Source: Desmodus rotundus (lineage: Eukaryota > Chordata > Mammalia > Chiroptera > Phyllostomidae). Taken from it: a DNA stretch of 64,000 bases. Below, one piece after another: positions 11,450-23,525 of the stretch. How positions within the stretch are numbered: the stretch's first letter is position 1; every line of letters starts with the position of its first letter. A model generated the notes under the pieces. That model was not told the DNA's origin, made no database searches, and was given only the letters and a program-made list of their open reading frames with translations. The stretch is taken from the NCBI RefSeq assembly GCF_022682495.2, contig NC_071391.1, positions 11,817,680 through 11,881,679 on the forward strand, given 5' to 3'. Both the position numbers and the translations under genes were made by a program.

Positions 11450-12286
11450 TCCTCTATTCTGTCAAAGGACTGCCTCGCTTACAGAACAGAGGTACCTGTA
11501 GCAGCCCCAGTCTTTTCTTTTCATGTTTCATGCAACAGGGAGCCTTAACGAAGCCTGGTTTTCCTTGGGAGCATTTTCACATACTTACACGACAATGGCC
11601 CACGTCTCCGACTCAGACGCCCCTTTTCTGGAAGAAAGAGTTTACAAGGAGACAATTGTTCATCGGTATTATGCTTAGGGGCACCAGTGATACCAGGAAA
11701 GCCGTGTAGATACAGATGTTTTGTATTTATTTAATTAAAATGAATATCCATAGATAGGAAGAAATACAATAAAATGGAAGCACAGATTGGGGAGGTGGTA
11801 GAAAGTGTTTCATTATTTTAAAATTCTATCCTGCACTTGTGTATATTTCATAAAATAGATTCATTTTTACATGGAAGACATTTTTGATGATGCATCTAGA
11901 GGAGTTTAAGTCAAGGGTTTGGAATACTGTACATTGATCAATGGATCATCACTTATATATTGTCTTTCTGTCTTTCATCTTCCCTCGACTCCATGTTCTC
12001 TATATTCATACAGAACCAAGAAGGTCATGTGTGATATCAAATACACACAAGTGATAGGTAAAATATAGCAGTGGAACATAGAATTCCGTTTGTCTTCCAA
12101 AGACCACCATCATTTCATCAATTTATACTAAATGAGATATATTTCAAGAAGAGTCATTTTACCTAAAGCAGACTTCGCTATGCTCATCTCTTTTTCTAGT
12201 TACTGAAAAATAGGGAGTATCAGCTGTTTAATATTAAAATACTATTATGATGTCAACCCCACACCCATTTCCTTCCTCCACAACCA
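11450..12286 (+). other. 5' flank of OR5W-like A
   Basis: No coding feature. The distal part resembles 2400-2720. Only the last 50 or so bases before the acceptor are closely shared with the flank of OR5W-like B, so the upstream regions of the two receptors have diverged much more than the coding starts. Confidence 0.55.
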
Positions 12287-12306
12287 GGGATTTTCAGACG
12301 TGACTG
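12270..12306 (+). promoter_or_regulatory. Probable splice acceptor and short 5'UTR of the coding exon, OR5W-like A
   Basis: A pyrimidine-rich CCTTCCTCCACAACCAG|GG acceptor ends at 12287, 19 bases before the ATG. OR genes usually have non-coding 5' exons joined to a single coding exon close to the start. The site is conserved at 40418. No upstream exon was identified. Confidence 0.6.
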
Positions 12307-13245
12307 ATGGCTGTTGAGAACTGCACCGTGTTCACAGACTTCATACTCTTAGGACTCTCTGGCAGGCGGGATGTGCAGCAGGGGCTCTTTGTGCTCTTCC
12401 TGTTGGTTTATGGCATCACTGTGATCGCCAACCTAGGGATGATCCTGCTGATCAGCATGGACGCCCGGCTCCACACGCCCATGTATTATTTCCTGAGCAA
12501 TCTGTCTTTCTGTGATATCTGCTACTCTTCCACTATCTCTCCCAAGATGCTGGCTGATTTCTTATCTGAGCAAAAAAGGATTCCATATAATTTATGTGCC
12601 ATTCAGTTGTATTCTTTTGGTGCCTTTGGGGATGTGGAATGTCTCATGCTGTCCGTCATGGCCTATGACCGTTACGTAGCCATTTGTAATCCCCTTCTGT
12701 ATACAACAGCTATGTCCAAGAGCGTCTGTACCCTGCTCGTGACTATTGCCTGCATCGCAGGCTTGGTGGATTCTGCAATCCACACCTGCTGCACATTTCG
12801 ATTGTCATTCTGCAATTCCAATATCATCAATCACTTTTTCTGTGACATCCCACCCTTACTAGCCCTCTCCACCTCAGACACGACCATCAATGAGATAGTG
12901 ATGTTCACTTTCATCAGCTGTCTTCTGGGGTCCAGCATCATCACTGTCCTCCTCTCCTACAGCTTCATCATAAATACCATTCTTCGAATGAAGTCAGCTG
13001 AGGGCAGACGCAAAGCCTTCTCTACCTGTGCCTCCCATTTAACCACTGTGGCTATATTTTATGGGACAATCCTGTTCATGTATTTCCGACCCAACTCGAG
13101 TTACTCCATGGACACAGACAAAATAGCCTCTGTTTTCTACACAGTTGTGATCCCCATGTTAAACCCACTGATCTACAGCTTAAGGAATAAGGATGTGAAA
13201 GATGCCCTGAAAAAGGCAATTGGCACTAAATTACATTCTGGGTAA
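12307..13245 (+). CDS. Odorant receptor, family 5 (OR5W-like), copy A
   Basis: A seven-transmembrane class II odorant receptor of 312 residues, the usual length, expected in the ciliary membrane of olfactory neurons and coupled to the olfactory G protein. Visible landmarks: N-glycosylation site NCT at 5-7; [13 protein letters not shown] at 55-67; Cys97 at the top of TM3; [10 protein letters not shown] at 118-127; SY at 217-218; KAFSTCASH at 236-244; [12 protein letters not shown] at 283-294. Cys169 and Cys179 of the second extracellular loop are present, but the third loop cysteine (usual LSCSDT) is Thr189 (LSTSDT). From memory human OR5W2 also lacks it, which together with ENC/TDF/LSFCD blocks supports an OR5W-like call; OR5AS/OR5AR are alternatives. 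The paralogue at 40438 has an identical first 75 residues. The start is the first ATG after a conserved acceptor. Confidence 0.95.
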   Translation: MAVENCTVFTDFILLGLSGRRDVQQGLFVLFLLVYGITVIANLGMILLISMDARLHTPMYYFLSNLSFCDICYSSTISPKMLADFLSEQKRIPYNLCAIQLYSFGAFGDVECLMLSVMAYDRYVAICNPLLYTTAMSKSVCTLLVTIACIAGLVDSAIHTCCTFRLSFCNSNIINHFFCDIPPLLALSTSDTTINEIVMFTFISCLLGSSIITVLLSYSFIINTILRMKSAEGRRKAFSTCASHLTTVAIFYGTILFMYFRPNSSYSMDTDKIASVFYTVVIPMLNPLIYSLRNKDVKDALKKAIGTKLHSG

Positions 13246-14400
13246 AAGCATGGACAACCAAAAACATTTATTGAAAGATTCTGAGCACTAAAGTTCAAGT
13301 ACTGTGACATAAGTTCCTATAGCCTCACCTGTAGAAATTTCTGGATCTTTTCCCTTTCTTTCCTTTGTTCTTCAATTGAGTGTAAAGAGCATTATTGATC
13401 TTAGTTTTTTTTTCTACCATAAAGTAATAATATGTTCACTTTGCTGTTTTTCAAAGAAGGACCTTTTATACTTTCCTTCTTTGTTCATGAGTATGTCCCA
13501 GTGAGATACCATGCAAATAGCAACCACTCCCCTCATGTGAATTCAACAGACCCTCCTTAAGATTTCTTTACAATATGGAGTGAACAAACTCGCTCAGTCA
13601 GAAGGGAGGTTAGCAGATTGAATTAGGTTTGTTTTTCTCCTTCCCATGTAGTAGTATCACCCTATAACATAAAACGATATAAGTAGTAAATATACAAATA
13701 AAAATGAATCAGGAACACCCTGCCCCATACTGAAGGTTATATGAAGCCACAGCCCTTGCCTACCTTATTCCCCATTGTTTCTCCTTTGCTATTAACAATA
13801 TTCAGCTCCAGGATAGCATTCAAGATATGTGCTGAATAAATTAATGACTGCAGGCTGAAAAAAGATGCAAAAGGGAATCCTCTTGTTCGATTCTACTCTG
13901 GAGTCCTTAACATAAGTGAAATCTGTCTGCGCTGCTTGTCTTTTGGTGTTGGTTCTGGTAAGAATCAGGGAAAAGAATCATGTGATGGAAAAGTCTCCTT
14001 GGATGCTCTATTTCTCATCATCCTGGCCCGTTGTATCAGCAACAACCCCAGGGTCAGCAGCTCTAGGTTTATATTACACCTCACACTCTTCACATCGGCC
14101 GGCGGATTTTCCCTCTCACCTCCCTCTGGACAACAGACCTGGTGCGACTGGCAGCTGGAAAGGAGCCACATAAGTGGGAGTTGGGGGGTGAAGGACCTGG
14201 GCCTTTTCCAAAAGCCGCTGGAAAAGAAGACTTCCTTTTCCTTTCTGTGTTCATATCATTATACTAGTTAAAATAAACTTAAAAAGCTAAAATGTCCAAT
14301 TCATACAGTTTAAATTAAAGATGTATTACCTTAAAGTTTTAATAGAGTAAAAATAAATAACACGACACTATTTCTATTAGTATTCCATTGGTAATTATTC
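13246..14400 (+). repeat. 3' flank of OR5W-like A, duplicated
   Basis: Aligns with 41377-42530 with moderate to high identity and, for 13310-13860, with 3780-4390. It contains AATAAA-like sites (for example near 13835). No other gene was seen. Alignment with copy B is lost after about 14400. Confidence 0.75.
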
Positions 14401-14417
14401 ATATTTACTCACTGTGT

Positions 14418-14665
14418 ATCTGTGAAAAAAAACTGGATGTGTATTTTCTATTGTTGTTCAAAAACAGTTGTCTCTACTTTCCCCCACCACCCTCCCCTGC
14501 CCCACCCACCTTTGGCTTTGTCCATGGGTCCTTTATACATGTTCCTGGATGAACCTTCCCCTTCTTTTCCCCATTATCCCCCCCTCCCTTCTGTTTACCA
14601 TCAGTTTCCTCTTTATTTCAATGTCTGGTTTTATTCACCCCAAAGTTCCCCATCAGGATAACAGA
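14418..14665 (-). mobile_element. L1 3' tip, 5'-truncated
   Basis: C-rich polypyrimidine stretch following AACAGTTGTCT; on the - strand this is the G-rich 3'UTR and terminal AGACAACTG of an L1. No ORF2 part remains. Confidence 0.7.
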
Positions 14666-15404
14666 TTAGATGGAAAAACTACCAAAAGGAACCTTCTGGA
14701 GTTCGGAATGGTCACTAAATCCCAAGAGAAAGAACTAAGTCATCACAGTACTATTCTCCAACTCCATTCTCGGCAGTGCTTTTGGACTGCTGAGGGTGTC
14801 ACAGAGTAACAATAGCGATGTGAATGGTAACCTCAACATTATTGAAAAAATAAAAAAGAAAATGGTCAAAATAAATAGAAGAGTCATTCTAAATCTACTT
14901 GGGCATCCTGATTACTTCTAGGCATATCTACAGCTAATGTAGAATGATGCATAGACTTTTAATTTTTTCTAAGTGATAGATTATCACTTCTACTTCTTTT
15001 TCATTAAATTTGCTGGTGTGACACATTGGTTAATAAAATTAAGGCTATTATTTTCCACATTAAATGGCACCACCATCAAACCAGTTGTTGAACTCTAAAC
15101 CCAGGCTTCATTCTTTACTTTTTTAACTCTCTCTTCTTCCACCAATGTTAAGTGATATTAATTAATCACATTATTACATAGAATACTCTGAATAAATAGC
15201 CTCCATTCCTATTAGTATTTTTTTATTTCCACAACAGGTAAAGCATTGTTGTTCAAGGGGAAACGTTGTGTAGGTGGAGGGAAAGTAGTTCTGTATTTCT
15301 CATCTTGAGACCTGGCTTCACCTCTGAGGAACAAAGAAACCCCATAGAGTTGTTTGGAACCCACTGATAAATTAGAAGATTCTGAATTAGTTATAAAAGT
15401 GACC
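14666..15404. other. Intergenic, no feature recognised
   Basis: AT-rich, no gene or clear repeat recognised. Confidence 0.4.
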
Positions 15405-15530
15405 GATTCCTAGCTCTGTCACTTAGTGGTTGTGTGACCTTGGGCAGGCCAATTAATCACTGAGTTTCAGTTTCACCATCTACAATAAAAGGACAAGAGT
15501 ACCTTTCTCAAAAAATATGTTAAATTTTCT
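15405..15530 (+). mobile_element. MIR SINE fragment
   Basis: Contains the MIR core in order: CTCTGTCACTTAGTGG, GTGTGACCTTGGGCA, then GAGTTTCAGTTTCACCATCTAC. An ancient tRNA-derived SINE, inactive. Confidence 0.8.
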
Positions 15531-15574
15531 TTTCTGGCCTCTGTAACCTCAGTATCTTGTGACTTCTCTGCTCT

Positions 15575-16350
15575 AAAGATATCACCTCACTTCTGTCAGA
15601 ATGGCCATCGTTAATAAATCCAAAAACAAGTGCAGATGAGGTTGTGGAGAAAAGGGAACCCTAGTGCACTGTTGGTGGGAATGCAGACTGGTGCAGCCAC
15701 TGTGCAAAACAGTACGGAATGTCCTCAAAAAATTGTAAATGGAACATCCTTTTGACCCAGTAATTCCACTTGTGGGAAAATATCCTAAGAATCCTGAAAC
15801 ACCAATTCAAAAGAACATATGCACCCTATATTCATAGCAGCATTATTTACAATAGCCAAGTGCTGGAGACAGTCTAAGTGTCCATTTGTTGATGAGTGGA
15901 TAAAAAAGCTGTGGTATATTTACAAAATGGAATTACTATGCAGGAGTTAAAAAAAGAAGGAATTCTTACCTTTTACAACAGCATGGATGGAACTAAAGAC
16001 TCAACGCTAAGTGAAATCAGCCAATCAGAGAAAGACAAATATTATGACCTCACTTATATGTGCAATCTAATGAACAAAATAAACTAATGAGCAAAATAAA
16101 ATCAGAAGCATAGAAACAGGGAAAGACTGACAGCTGTCAGAGGGGAGGGGGAAGGTGGGTACTAGATGAAAGAAGGTGAAGAGATTGACGAAAAAACATA
16201 CAGACATGACCTGTGGAGGTGGATGATGGTGTGGGGTTGCTTGAAGGAGGGGGCAGGGGTGTGTGGAAGGGGACACAGAGGGAAAAATTGAGACAACTGT
16301 AATAGTATAAACAGTAAAATAAAGTAGCAAGAATAATAATAAAAAAATTA
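15575..16350 (+). mobile_element. L1 3' fragment, older subfamily
   Basis: Covers the ORF2 C-terminal end (zinc-knuckle region near 15640, decayed frames) and a 3'UTR with the 14-bp palindrome at 16127-16140, a G-rich tract, and a terminal GAGACAACTGTAATAG...AGTAAAATAAA near 16290-16325. Broken by stops. Confidence 0.85.
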
Positions 16351-18129
16351 AGTTGGCAACACAGCAATTCTGAGTCCATCCAGACATCTATTTTGTCTGG
16401 AATCCAAGCTGTGGAACACAGCTAGAGAAATCCCCATGCTTACAGATCTATAACATTCAATCCAGACAATGGGATAATGATATCCAGAAATGTGTCCATG
16501 CCCTCTGCAGTGAAAAATTGTAAAAGGTGTTGAAGAGTCTCTCCGCTCTACCTCTCTGGGTTGTCTCTGCCTTTCCTGTCCTTGCTCTAACTTACAGATC
16601 TGTCAGTGGTGGATACCTGATACAATCCAAGTGATACTTGACTATAAACACGTACATTTTGTCCAGTGTAGACAATTGACTTCCCTCTCCCCCTGTGAAA
16701 AAGGCCAATTGGTATCTATTTGTATGTTGATATGTGAATTCCTGACCTATAACTCTTTGAATTTTCCTTTATACCAATAACAGCTTAATTAATGAATCAA
16801 CTAAGTAAAATCTTTGATACATGTTCATTTTATATTTGCATAAAATTCACAATATTAAGATAAATATACGGATATGTCTACATTATTTATATTATATATA
16901 TTTATATATATTGTTCTTTAACATTGTATATTACATACAGCTGTTTCCCTCATTTAATAGCTATTGCAAACGTTAATATTTCTTTTTAGGTCATATTTTG
17001 CTACCTTCTGCTTGCTTCCAGAAAATGATGTCTATTTTGTGGAGAAAAACATAGAACAGCAAATACGAATATCCTCTACTTTCTCCTCTTCTTATTGTAG
17101 AAGCATTTGAATTCATCAGTGATTCCCTCCCTCCCTCCTGTCCTTTTCTGGAAAAAATGTGTCCCTCCTCTCTGAAGTTAATCTCTTCAACTGTGCACCA
17201 GTGAATTCTATTTGCATCAATTAAGATGTTATTATTACTATTCTTCTTTGCTCTTACTATTACTAATCATCTTTCTTTCATAAACTGTCAGAACATAGGA
17301 ACATTTAAGTGAATTTTGTCTTCAAAAAGGTGCCCCTGTGCCTACTTTCATTTATTTTCATTCATTTCATTGGAATGTTTCCTCACAGGCATTGATCCTG
17401 GTTGCCAGCTTCTCACTTCAGCTGACTGAGTGAAATAGGATTTTTGTCCTGACAATGTCAAATTCTTTTTTTCTCCACATCTCAAACTACATCCTAGATG
17501 TTCAACCTACGATTTTTCTATGTGTAATGAACTTTATTTCTCTATTCCATGTGATAGTTTGATGTCTCCATTTCTCTTAAAATCCCCTTCAATAATGCTG
17601 AGAATTGTTTTAAGATTATCACATGTTAAACACACATTTTTTTTCTTCTTCAGGGTTTTCTTGTTGTGTTGTTGTTGTTGTAAATACCTTAGGCATTTAC
17701 AACCTGTGTTATTCTAGGCATTTTTTCTCAAAACACCAGATTCCTGTGCATGAAATAAGTGACCATAAGAAGATAAGCACTTAAAATCCTTTCACGCTCT
17801 AAGGTACTGGGATTAAGGTAAGAGCCTTTTCCAGATCATTATCTTTTTCACTCACCTTACTACACTGTTGTATCAGTTCACTTTTTACTGGAACAACTGA
17901 TTTTGAGACTTAAAGACCAAATAATACATCATTGCCAAATGTTTATAATCTACTTCGGTAGGCCTATGGTCCTAGAAGAAAGTTGTGCCTCCCTAGGAAG
18001 TCTGTGGTTCACCAGCACATTGCAAGTCCTCTTATATTTTGCTTTGAGGCCTCAAGATTAGTTTTCGGATCTCACATCATATCTCAGGAACACAGACTCT
18101 GATATCCGAAACCCATGGAAAAATTTATG
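16351..18129. other. Intergenic, no feature recognised
   Basis: AT-rich DNA with a TATATA-rich patch near 16885-16915. No gene was seen. Confidence 0.4.
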
Positions 18130-18335
18130 TGAGCAAACCTGTCCACCCTGGGGTCCACATGCTAAATGCAGCCCAGGATGGCTATGAATGCGGCCCAGCA
18201 CAAAAATGTAAATGTACTTAAAGCCTTTTTTATGCTCATCAGTTTTCCTAAGTGTTTGTGTATTTATTGTGTGGCCCAAGACAACTCTTCTTCTTCCAGT
18301 GTGGCCCAGAGACACCAAAAAGTTGGACACCCCTA
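18130..18335. mobile_element. hAT-type non-autonomous element fossil
   Basis: Ends carry related inverted sequences (CTGTCCACCCTGGGGTCC at the left, AAGTTGGACACCCCT at the right). The interior has GGATGGCTATGAATGCGGCC and TGTGGCCCAAGACAA phrases typical of a common mammalian hAT-derived repeat. The exact family name is not certain. Confidence 0.6.
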
Positions 18336-19810
18336 TCTGCTGAGGAGTTGATTAGACAAAAATGAAAAGATGCAGTGTTTTTGTACATCTTAACAATGTC
18401 TCAAAATATTTATATATTCTGGCTCCCAAACAGTAAATTATTATATAGATAATAGGGTTATGATAATCACTATCTAATTTGATTTATCCAGTATAAAGCA
18501 ATTTATGAAACAACAGAATATATGATAGGTTGGTGAAATAAATGGGAAGGAAGCAAAAATATATATATCAGGTTGTTGAGACTGAGAGATCTTGGAAGTC
18601 AACATGCAGATTGAAAACCAATTATAAACAAAGTCAGTGGCTCTGATATGTGTTATATGTGCATCGTGTTGAAGTGCAGTTCTGGCCATCCAAGGCCAGA
18701 ATAGACCTGAGACTGTACTTAAACAACAATAATGAAAACTAAACACATACATATGTACATACATACATTTACTCTGTAAATGTGTTGTGCCAACATATTC
18801 TACAGAGAAAAGGAGGATACTTTCTTTCAACTGAATGTTAAGAATTTTGACAAGTACCCAATAGTGAGTGAAAGACATTAGAAACAACATAAGCAATTAC
18901 ATGGAGATTGAAAAATTCATTACAAGACTGGAGAGTTTTAAATGAAATTTAGAGAGAATGTGCTGCCTAATGAAGGAAGACAGAGAAAACTGGGGGTGGA
19001 GGGGAGAAAAAAATATACATATTATATATGGAAAGAGATATGAGCAGTTTTGAGCTTCTATCTGCCCAGAACATTAATCTCAGCGGAAAGAAACTCTTTT
19101 TTCCCCAATAACTCCACCAAAATCCCCTGCTTAGATCACTAGTTCCTAGTCACCACTCAGAAACCCATCACTGGATCTTTGGTGACTGGCCATGAATACT
19201 TCACCAGATCCCACTGGTGCCAAAACAAAGAGTCACCAAGGACAGGAGAGGCTGAGTGCCTACCAGGAGTTTGAGATGCAATCAGTAAAGGGAGGAAAAG
19301 TACCTGTGAAGCCCTGTAGTCTGCAAGTTAGGGAGTGACCAGACTACATGTGTGAAATAAAACCACTTGAAGAAGTCCAAAGAAATTATTATGCGCTTGC
19401 TTTACAGACATATCTGCGGATCACTCACTGTTCCTCAATTATTCCCACACAATTGTGATGATTACTTATGGAGCAACACTGGGGAGAAAATAGAAATGTG
19501 GCATGTTAGTTTTTGTGAAGTTGAATATAATGTGACATCCTTTTGCTAATAAATGAAACAATCAACTCTTAGATACAAAACGTTTGCCTACATCTCAGAA
19601 GGATATGGGCACTGATAGTCATCCATCCATATCAAATAAAGTAAGAGGAACTCTGTGTCCCTCAAGCTCTAAAATCAAAGATCTCTGAAAGGAGACATCA
19701 CAGATTCTGGAGAGAGATCAAATTAGTAGCTGGCTAAAATGTGAGTGCCTGGGTAGCTGTAAATACAGGGAAGTTTGATATTCAAGGTTCTCTGAGAGGC
19801 TAGAGCTCTA
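18336..19810. other. Intergenic, no feature recognised
   Basis: No gene or clear repeat was identified. Short tandem ACATACAT runs occur near 18755. Confidence 0.4.
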
Positions 19811-20045
19811 GTATACTGCCACACTCCAGTTCAGTGACTTCCAGCTCAGGGTTTGCTCTCTAGGGGAGATTTGACAATGTCTGGAGACATTTTTGCTCAT
19901 CATAAATGTGGGGAAGGGTGGTTCTATTATCCAATGGGTAGGGGCTGGGGTACTCTTAAACACCTGATAATGCACAGGGAAGACCCCCACAGAACAGAAT
20001 TGTCTGGCCCAAAATATCACTAGTGCTAAGGTTGGAAAACCCTGT
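19811..20045 (+). mobile_element. hAT-Charlie-type fossil (MER20-like)
   Basis: Contains in order GACAATGTCTGGAGACATTTTTG, TAGGGGCTGGGG, TAATGCACAGGGAAGACCCCC and CTGGCCCAAAATATCA...GGAAAACCCTG, the layout of a common MER-class hAT element. Related truncated copies lie at about 28010-28160 and 58480-58620. Confidence 0.65.
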
Positions 20046-20299
20046 TCTAATTTTCTTTCATCTTAAAATGCAAATTCTCATGGGTGATGTGGGAAATCTC
20101 ACTCCATTGAAATCGTTTAAAAGCCAATGCAGAGCCATGGCATATTTTTATCATAAGCAGAAGTAACTCCATTCTTTTAGTTCTTGCTTATTCACTTATT
20201 TAAAAAACACTGAGTAGTTGTCTTTGTCAGTGGTACTGGAATATTTTTAAATGACCTTTGCTCTCAAAAATTTCTTTTAAAGAAACACTTAAAATGAGT

Positions 20300-20465
20300 G
20301 CATCTTATGGGCCAGGTCCTTAAAGTTTTGTTATATTTAAATTCAATGATAACTCTTTCAGGCTGGCAGTTTATCCCCAGTTCACAGTTGTGAGACCTGA
20401 AATTTAGTAAATTTAAGCATCTTCCTTTAAATCACTCAGCAAGATCTGAACCAGCTCCCAGGTAT
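20300..20465 (-). mobile_element. MIR SINE fragment
   Basis: Read on the - strand it gives the MIR core. On the + strand the phrases GGGCCAGGTCCTTAAAG, TTATCCCCAGTTCACAG and ATCACTCAGCAAGATCTGAACCAG match the reversed MIR order. Confidence 0.7.
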
Positions 20466-20639
20466 TTAATTTGAAGTCAACTGTTCTCCATTAAAGTAAT
20501 GAGGACTTGTGTTGTGTTTAAGTATGATCTTAATAAATATATTCACAATCACAAATACCAAATGATATATTAAAGTGATTTATAAATGAAGTGATAACAT
20601 TGTAGAAACATAGGAAAGGTAAATTATGATTTAAACTTA

Positions 20640-21125
20640 AAAAGATGGGTGTGTGAAGCTTTTCTAATCCCTGGAAGCCATAAGGACCACCTGATTTGGG
20701 AAAAGGTTGTGGGGAGACAGAGTTAGAGTAAGGATGTGATGAGGAAATTATTCTGGGTCATCAGGGTGATACCTGAATGCCACTATACAGGTGCCCTTAG
20801 AATAGAGAGGCAGACATTTTTTTTCATACACACACACACAAATGCATGAAAAGATATAGAAAAATGGAGCAGAGACAGGTTTGAAGATGCTAACCTTGAA
20901 GACAAGAATGATATGACAAGTCAAGGATGGCTGCAGGTGCCAGAAGCTGAAAGAGATAAAGGATGACCCCGTGAGAGAGCGGTGTAGTCCTCCTGCTGCC
21001 CTGGTTGTGGCCCGATGATGTTGGTTTCAGATTTATGAACTCCTGAACTACAAAAGAATAAAGGCCTAGTGATTTAATCCACCAAATTTGCAGTCATTTT
21101 GTTTATAAACCATAGGAAACTAATA
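20640..21125 (+). mobile_element. MLT1-class LTR (ERVL-MaLR) fossil
   Basis: A solo LTR of an ancient retrovirus-like element. Recognisable parts: CCCTGGAAGCCA near the left, a purine-rich GCAGAGACAGG...GATGGCTGCAGGTGCCAGAAG centre, then TTCAGATTTATGAACTCCTGAACTACAAAAGAATAA and the terminal AGGAAACTAATACA. No internal coding region flanks it. Confidence 0.7.
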
Positions 21126-21414
21126 CAATAAGTTCAGATTATAACCAATTTAGAAAATATAGTAAATGCTTAAAATACTTTCAGGCAGAGTAAATAAAAA
21201 ATTAACAATGACATAGAAACTTTAAAAAGAGTATGGTATCAGATGCATAACCTACTTGTTTAATCCAGAATTAAAGTAAAATAGAGAACAAAAAGTAGAA
21301 GTAAAAACTAACAACAGCAAGTAATTCATTAATTAGTTATGCAATATATTGTGCTAAGAATTTAAGATACAGATTTAATTTTTATGAAAATTTTATTATG
21401 AAATTAGAGTATTA

Positions 21415-21656
21415 TTATATATTTTGCAGAAGAGGTATTTTTAACTTTATTTTTATTATTGACACTATTACAGATGCACCCATTTCCCCCCCTCTGCCTA
21501 CTCTCACTCAGCCGCACGCCCCCCCCCCCCTCTGGTTATCCCCACACTGTCATTTATGTCTCTGTTTCAGGAATATGTGTTCTTTGATGAACCCCTTCAC
21601 CTTCTTTGATTAAGTCAACTCTTTCCCCTCTCCCCCTCCTCTCTGACAGCTGTCAG
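21415..21656 (-). mobile_element. L1 3' tip, older subfamily
   Basis: On the - strand it runs from the palindrome CTGACAGCTGTCAG (21643-21656) through a G-rich tract to a terminal CATCTGTAATAGTGTCAATAATAAAAA. 5'-truncated inside the 3'UTR. Confidence 0.75.
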
Positions 21657-21949
21657 TCTGGAAAGTTATAAAATTATAACCTTGCAATAGAAAGGATAAT
21701 AAAAAAGAGAATATCCATTAATGACTAAAAAGTATTATCCCCAATATACAAAAACATGTAGGAAATTCACTCCAAACTTTTATGAAAAAAGCATAGAATA
21801 TGTGACAAATGTATACTCATGCCATGTGGAAGGATGAAGTCAGTTTCATAAAAACAGTTGCATTCATTAAAAATGATTGAGACTTGAGTCTATGTGCATG
21901 CTTCGTTAGAAATATACTGATAATGTCTCAAAACAAAAACAGAGTCTAA

Positions 21950-22330
21950 CAACACACTCCAAACACCCATTCACAGCAACTAGAGGCTGGAGAACAGCCC
22001 CAAAGGCAGCAGATGCTTCTGAACAGGCCAATAAAAAGGATAGGATATGGCTTTAAACTAAAAGCTACAAGTGGACAAACGAGAAAAACAAATGAAAATC
22101 TGTTGACACAGACCACAGCATGGTGGTTACCAATGGAGATGGGGATGGGAGGGGTAGTAAAGGGTGAAGGGGGCCAAATATATGGTGACAAAAGAAGGTT
22201 TGTTTGGGGGTGACCAGCATGTACATAGATGATGTATCATAGAATGGTACACTTGAAGCATATATAATTCTATCAACCAATGTCACCCCAATTATATTTA
22301 AATAAAGGAAATGGATATAGGGAAATAAAT
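21950..22330 (+). mobile_element. L1 3'UTR fragment, old subfamily
   Basis: Contains ACAGCATGGTGGTTACCA, a G-rich GGGATGGGAGGGG tract, TATATGGTGACA, GATGATGTATCATAGAATGG and TACACTTGAAGC...ACCAATGTCACCCC with an AAATAAA tail. This 3' end type is also seen at about 9290-9402 and 62222-62455. Confidence 0.75.
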
Positions 22331-22499
22331 AAATAAAGGTACAAAAAGATTTTCAAATGATATGGCTTTTAAAGACAGAAACATGGGGGGAGAAAGCATA
22401 CATAGATCTCCTGCATGTAAATCCTTCCCCATTTTACTTTTCTTTAACATTCCCTCCAACAAGCCCCTTTAAAGATCTCTGAAAAAACCCTAAATCTGG

Positions 22500-23459
22500 C
22501 TAAGAAAAGAGCTTCTCAAAAAGTAATTTGGATCCCAGCACCTTCTTGAGAGCTTCCTTCACGTCCTTGTTCCTCAAGCTGTAGATCAGGGGGTTCAGCA
22601 TGGGGATCACTACAGTGTAAAACACCGAAGCCACCTTGTCAGCATCCTCACTGTTGCCAGAACTGGGCCGGCAGTAACTGAAAAGGATTGTTCCCTGTAA
22701 GACCGCAATGGCTGTGAGGTGGGAGGCACAGGTGGAAAAGGCTTTGCGCCTTCCCTCTGCAGAGCGCATCCTCAGGATGGTCATGAGAATAAACAAGTAG
22801 GAGGTGAGGATGACTACAATGGTGATGATCTCGTTGAAAGTAGACACAATATATACCAACAGTTCATTCACAGTGACATCAGAACAAGCAAGAGATAAGA
22901 GAGGGGGCAGATCACAAAAGAAGTGGTTAATCACATTTGATCTGTAGGTTGGGATCTCAAGAGCTAAACACAAGTGGATCAGAGAACACACAGTCCCACA
23001 GACGTAGCAGCTAGAAACCAGCACCATTTGGAGTTTCCGGGACATGGTGACCATGTACAGCAGTGGGCTGCAGATGGCCACAAAGCGGTCATAGGCCATC
23101 ACGGCCAGCAGGAAGACATCAGTAATTACAAATGTGCCAAACAAGTAAAATTGTATCATGCATCCCAGGAAGGAGATGGTTTTATCTTTTTTAAACATAT
23201 TGAACAGCATCTGTGGCACAATGGCCGTGGAGTGACAGAAATCCACCAAGGACAGGTGGCTGAGGAAAAAGTACATGGGAGTGTGAAGTCGAGGGCTGAC
23301 CTGAATCAGTGCGATCATGCCCAGGTTGGCCAAAAATGTGATTCCGTAGATCAGGAGGAACAGCAGGGAGAGAAAGACTCTCAGCTCAGGAACATCTGAT
23401 AACCCGAGGAGAATGAACTCCGTCACAGCAGTGCAGTTCCCCTCCCCAGGGTCCACCAT
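22500..23459 (-). CDS. Odorant receptor OR5L-like, copy 1
   Basis: A class II odorant receptor of 319 residues. It matches OR5L receptors as I remember them: ENCT-type N-terminus, [74 protein letters not shown] and [19 protein letters not shown]. The three second-loop cysteines are all present, unlike in the OR5W-like genes here. N8 in NCT is a glycosylation site. The C-terminus is about five residues longer than in copy 2. The start [10 protein letters not shown] lies 42 bases after a strong acceptor and is the only suitable Met. It lies on the opposite strand to the OR5W-like genes; the upstream 2.5 kb is shared with copies 2 and 3, the downstream side is not. Confidence 0.95.
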   Translation of the reverse strand: MVDPGEGNCTAVTEFILLGLSDVPELRVFLSLLFLLIYGITFLANLGMIALIQVSPRLHTPMYFFLSHLSLVDFCHSTAIVPQMLFNMFKKDKTISFLGCMIQFYLFGTFVITDVFLLAVMAYDRFVAICSPLLYMVTMSRKLQMVLVSSCYVCGTVCSLIHLCLALEIPTYRSNVINHFFCDLPPLLSLACSDVTVNELLVYIVSTFNEIITIVVILTSYLFILMTILRMRSAEGRRKAFSTCASHLTAIAVLQGTILFSYCRPSSGNSEDADKVASVFYTVVIPMLNPLIYSLRNKDVKEALKKVLGSKLLFEKLFS

Positions 23460-23525
23460 GTGTAAGGTTTAGAAAACCAGATGGTAAGTTGTGTGTCTTC
23501 TGAAATGGGAACAAGAGAGAAAACA
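23460..23525 (-). promoter_or_regulatory. Splice acceptor and 5'UTR of coding exon, OR5L copy 1
   Basis: On the - strand a pyrimidine tract TTTTCTCTCTTGTTCCCATTTCAG ends at 23500, followed by about 40 bases of 5'UTR to the ATG at 23459. It is a canonical acceptor conserved in copy 2. Confidence 0.65.

Noticed and set aside
20640..21125. Endogenous retrovirus with coding capacity
   Set aside because: Only a decayed MLT1-type LTR is visible; no gag, pol or env frame lies on either side.
22974..23399. 141-codon open frame antisense to OR5L copy 1 (and similar ones at 29020-29574, 59701-59904, 12592-12783, 40714-40932)
   Set aside because: These lie wholly opposite conserved OR coding sequence and have no start context, family resemblance or conservation beyond that imposed by the receptors.
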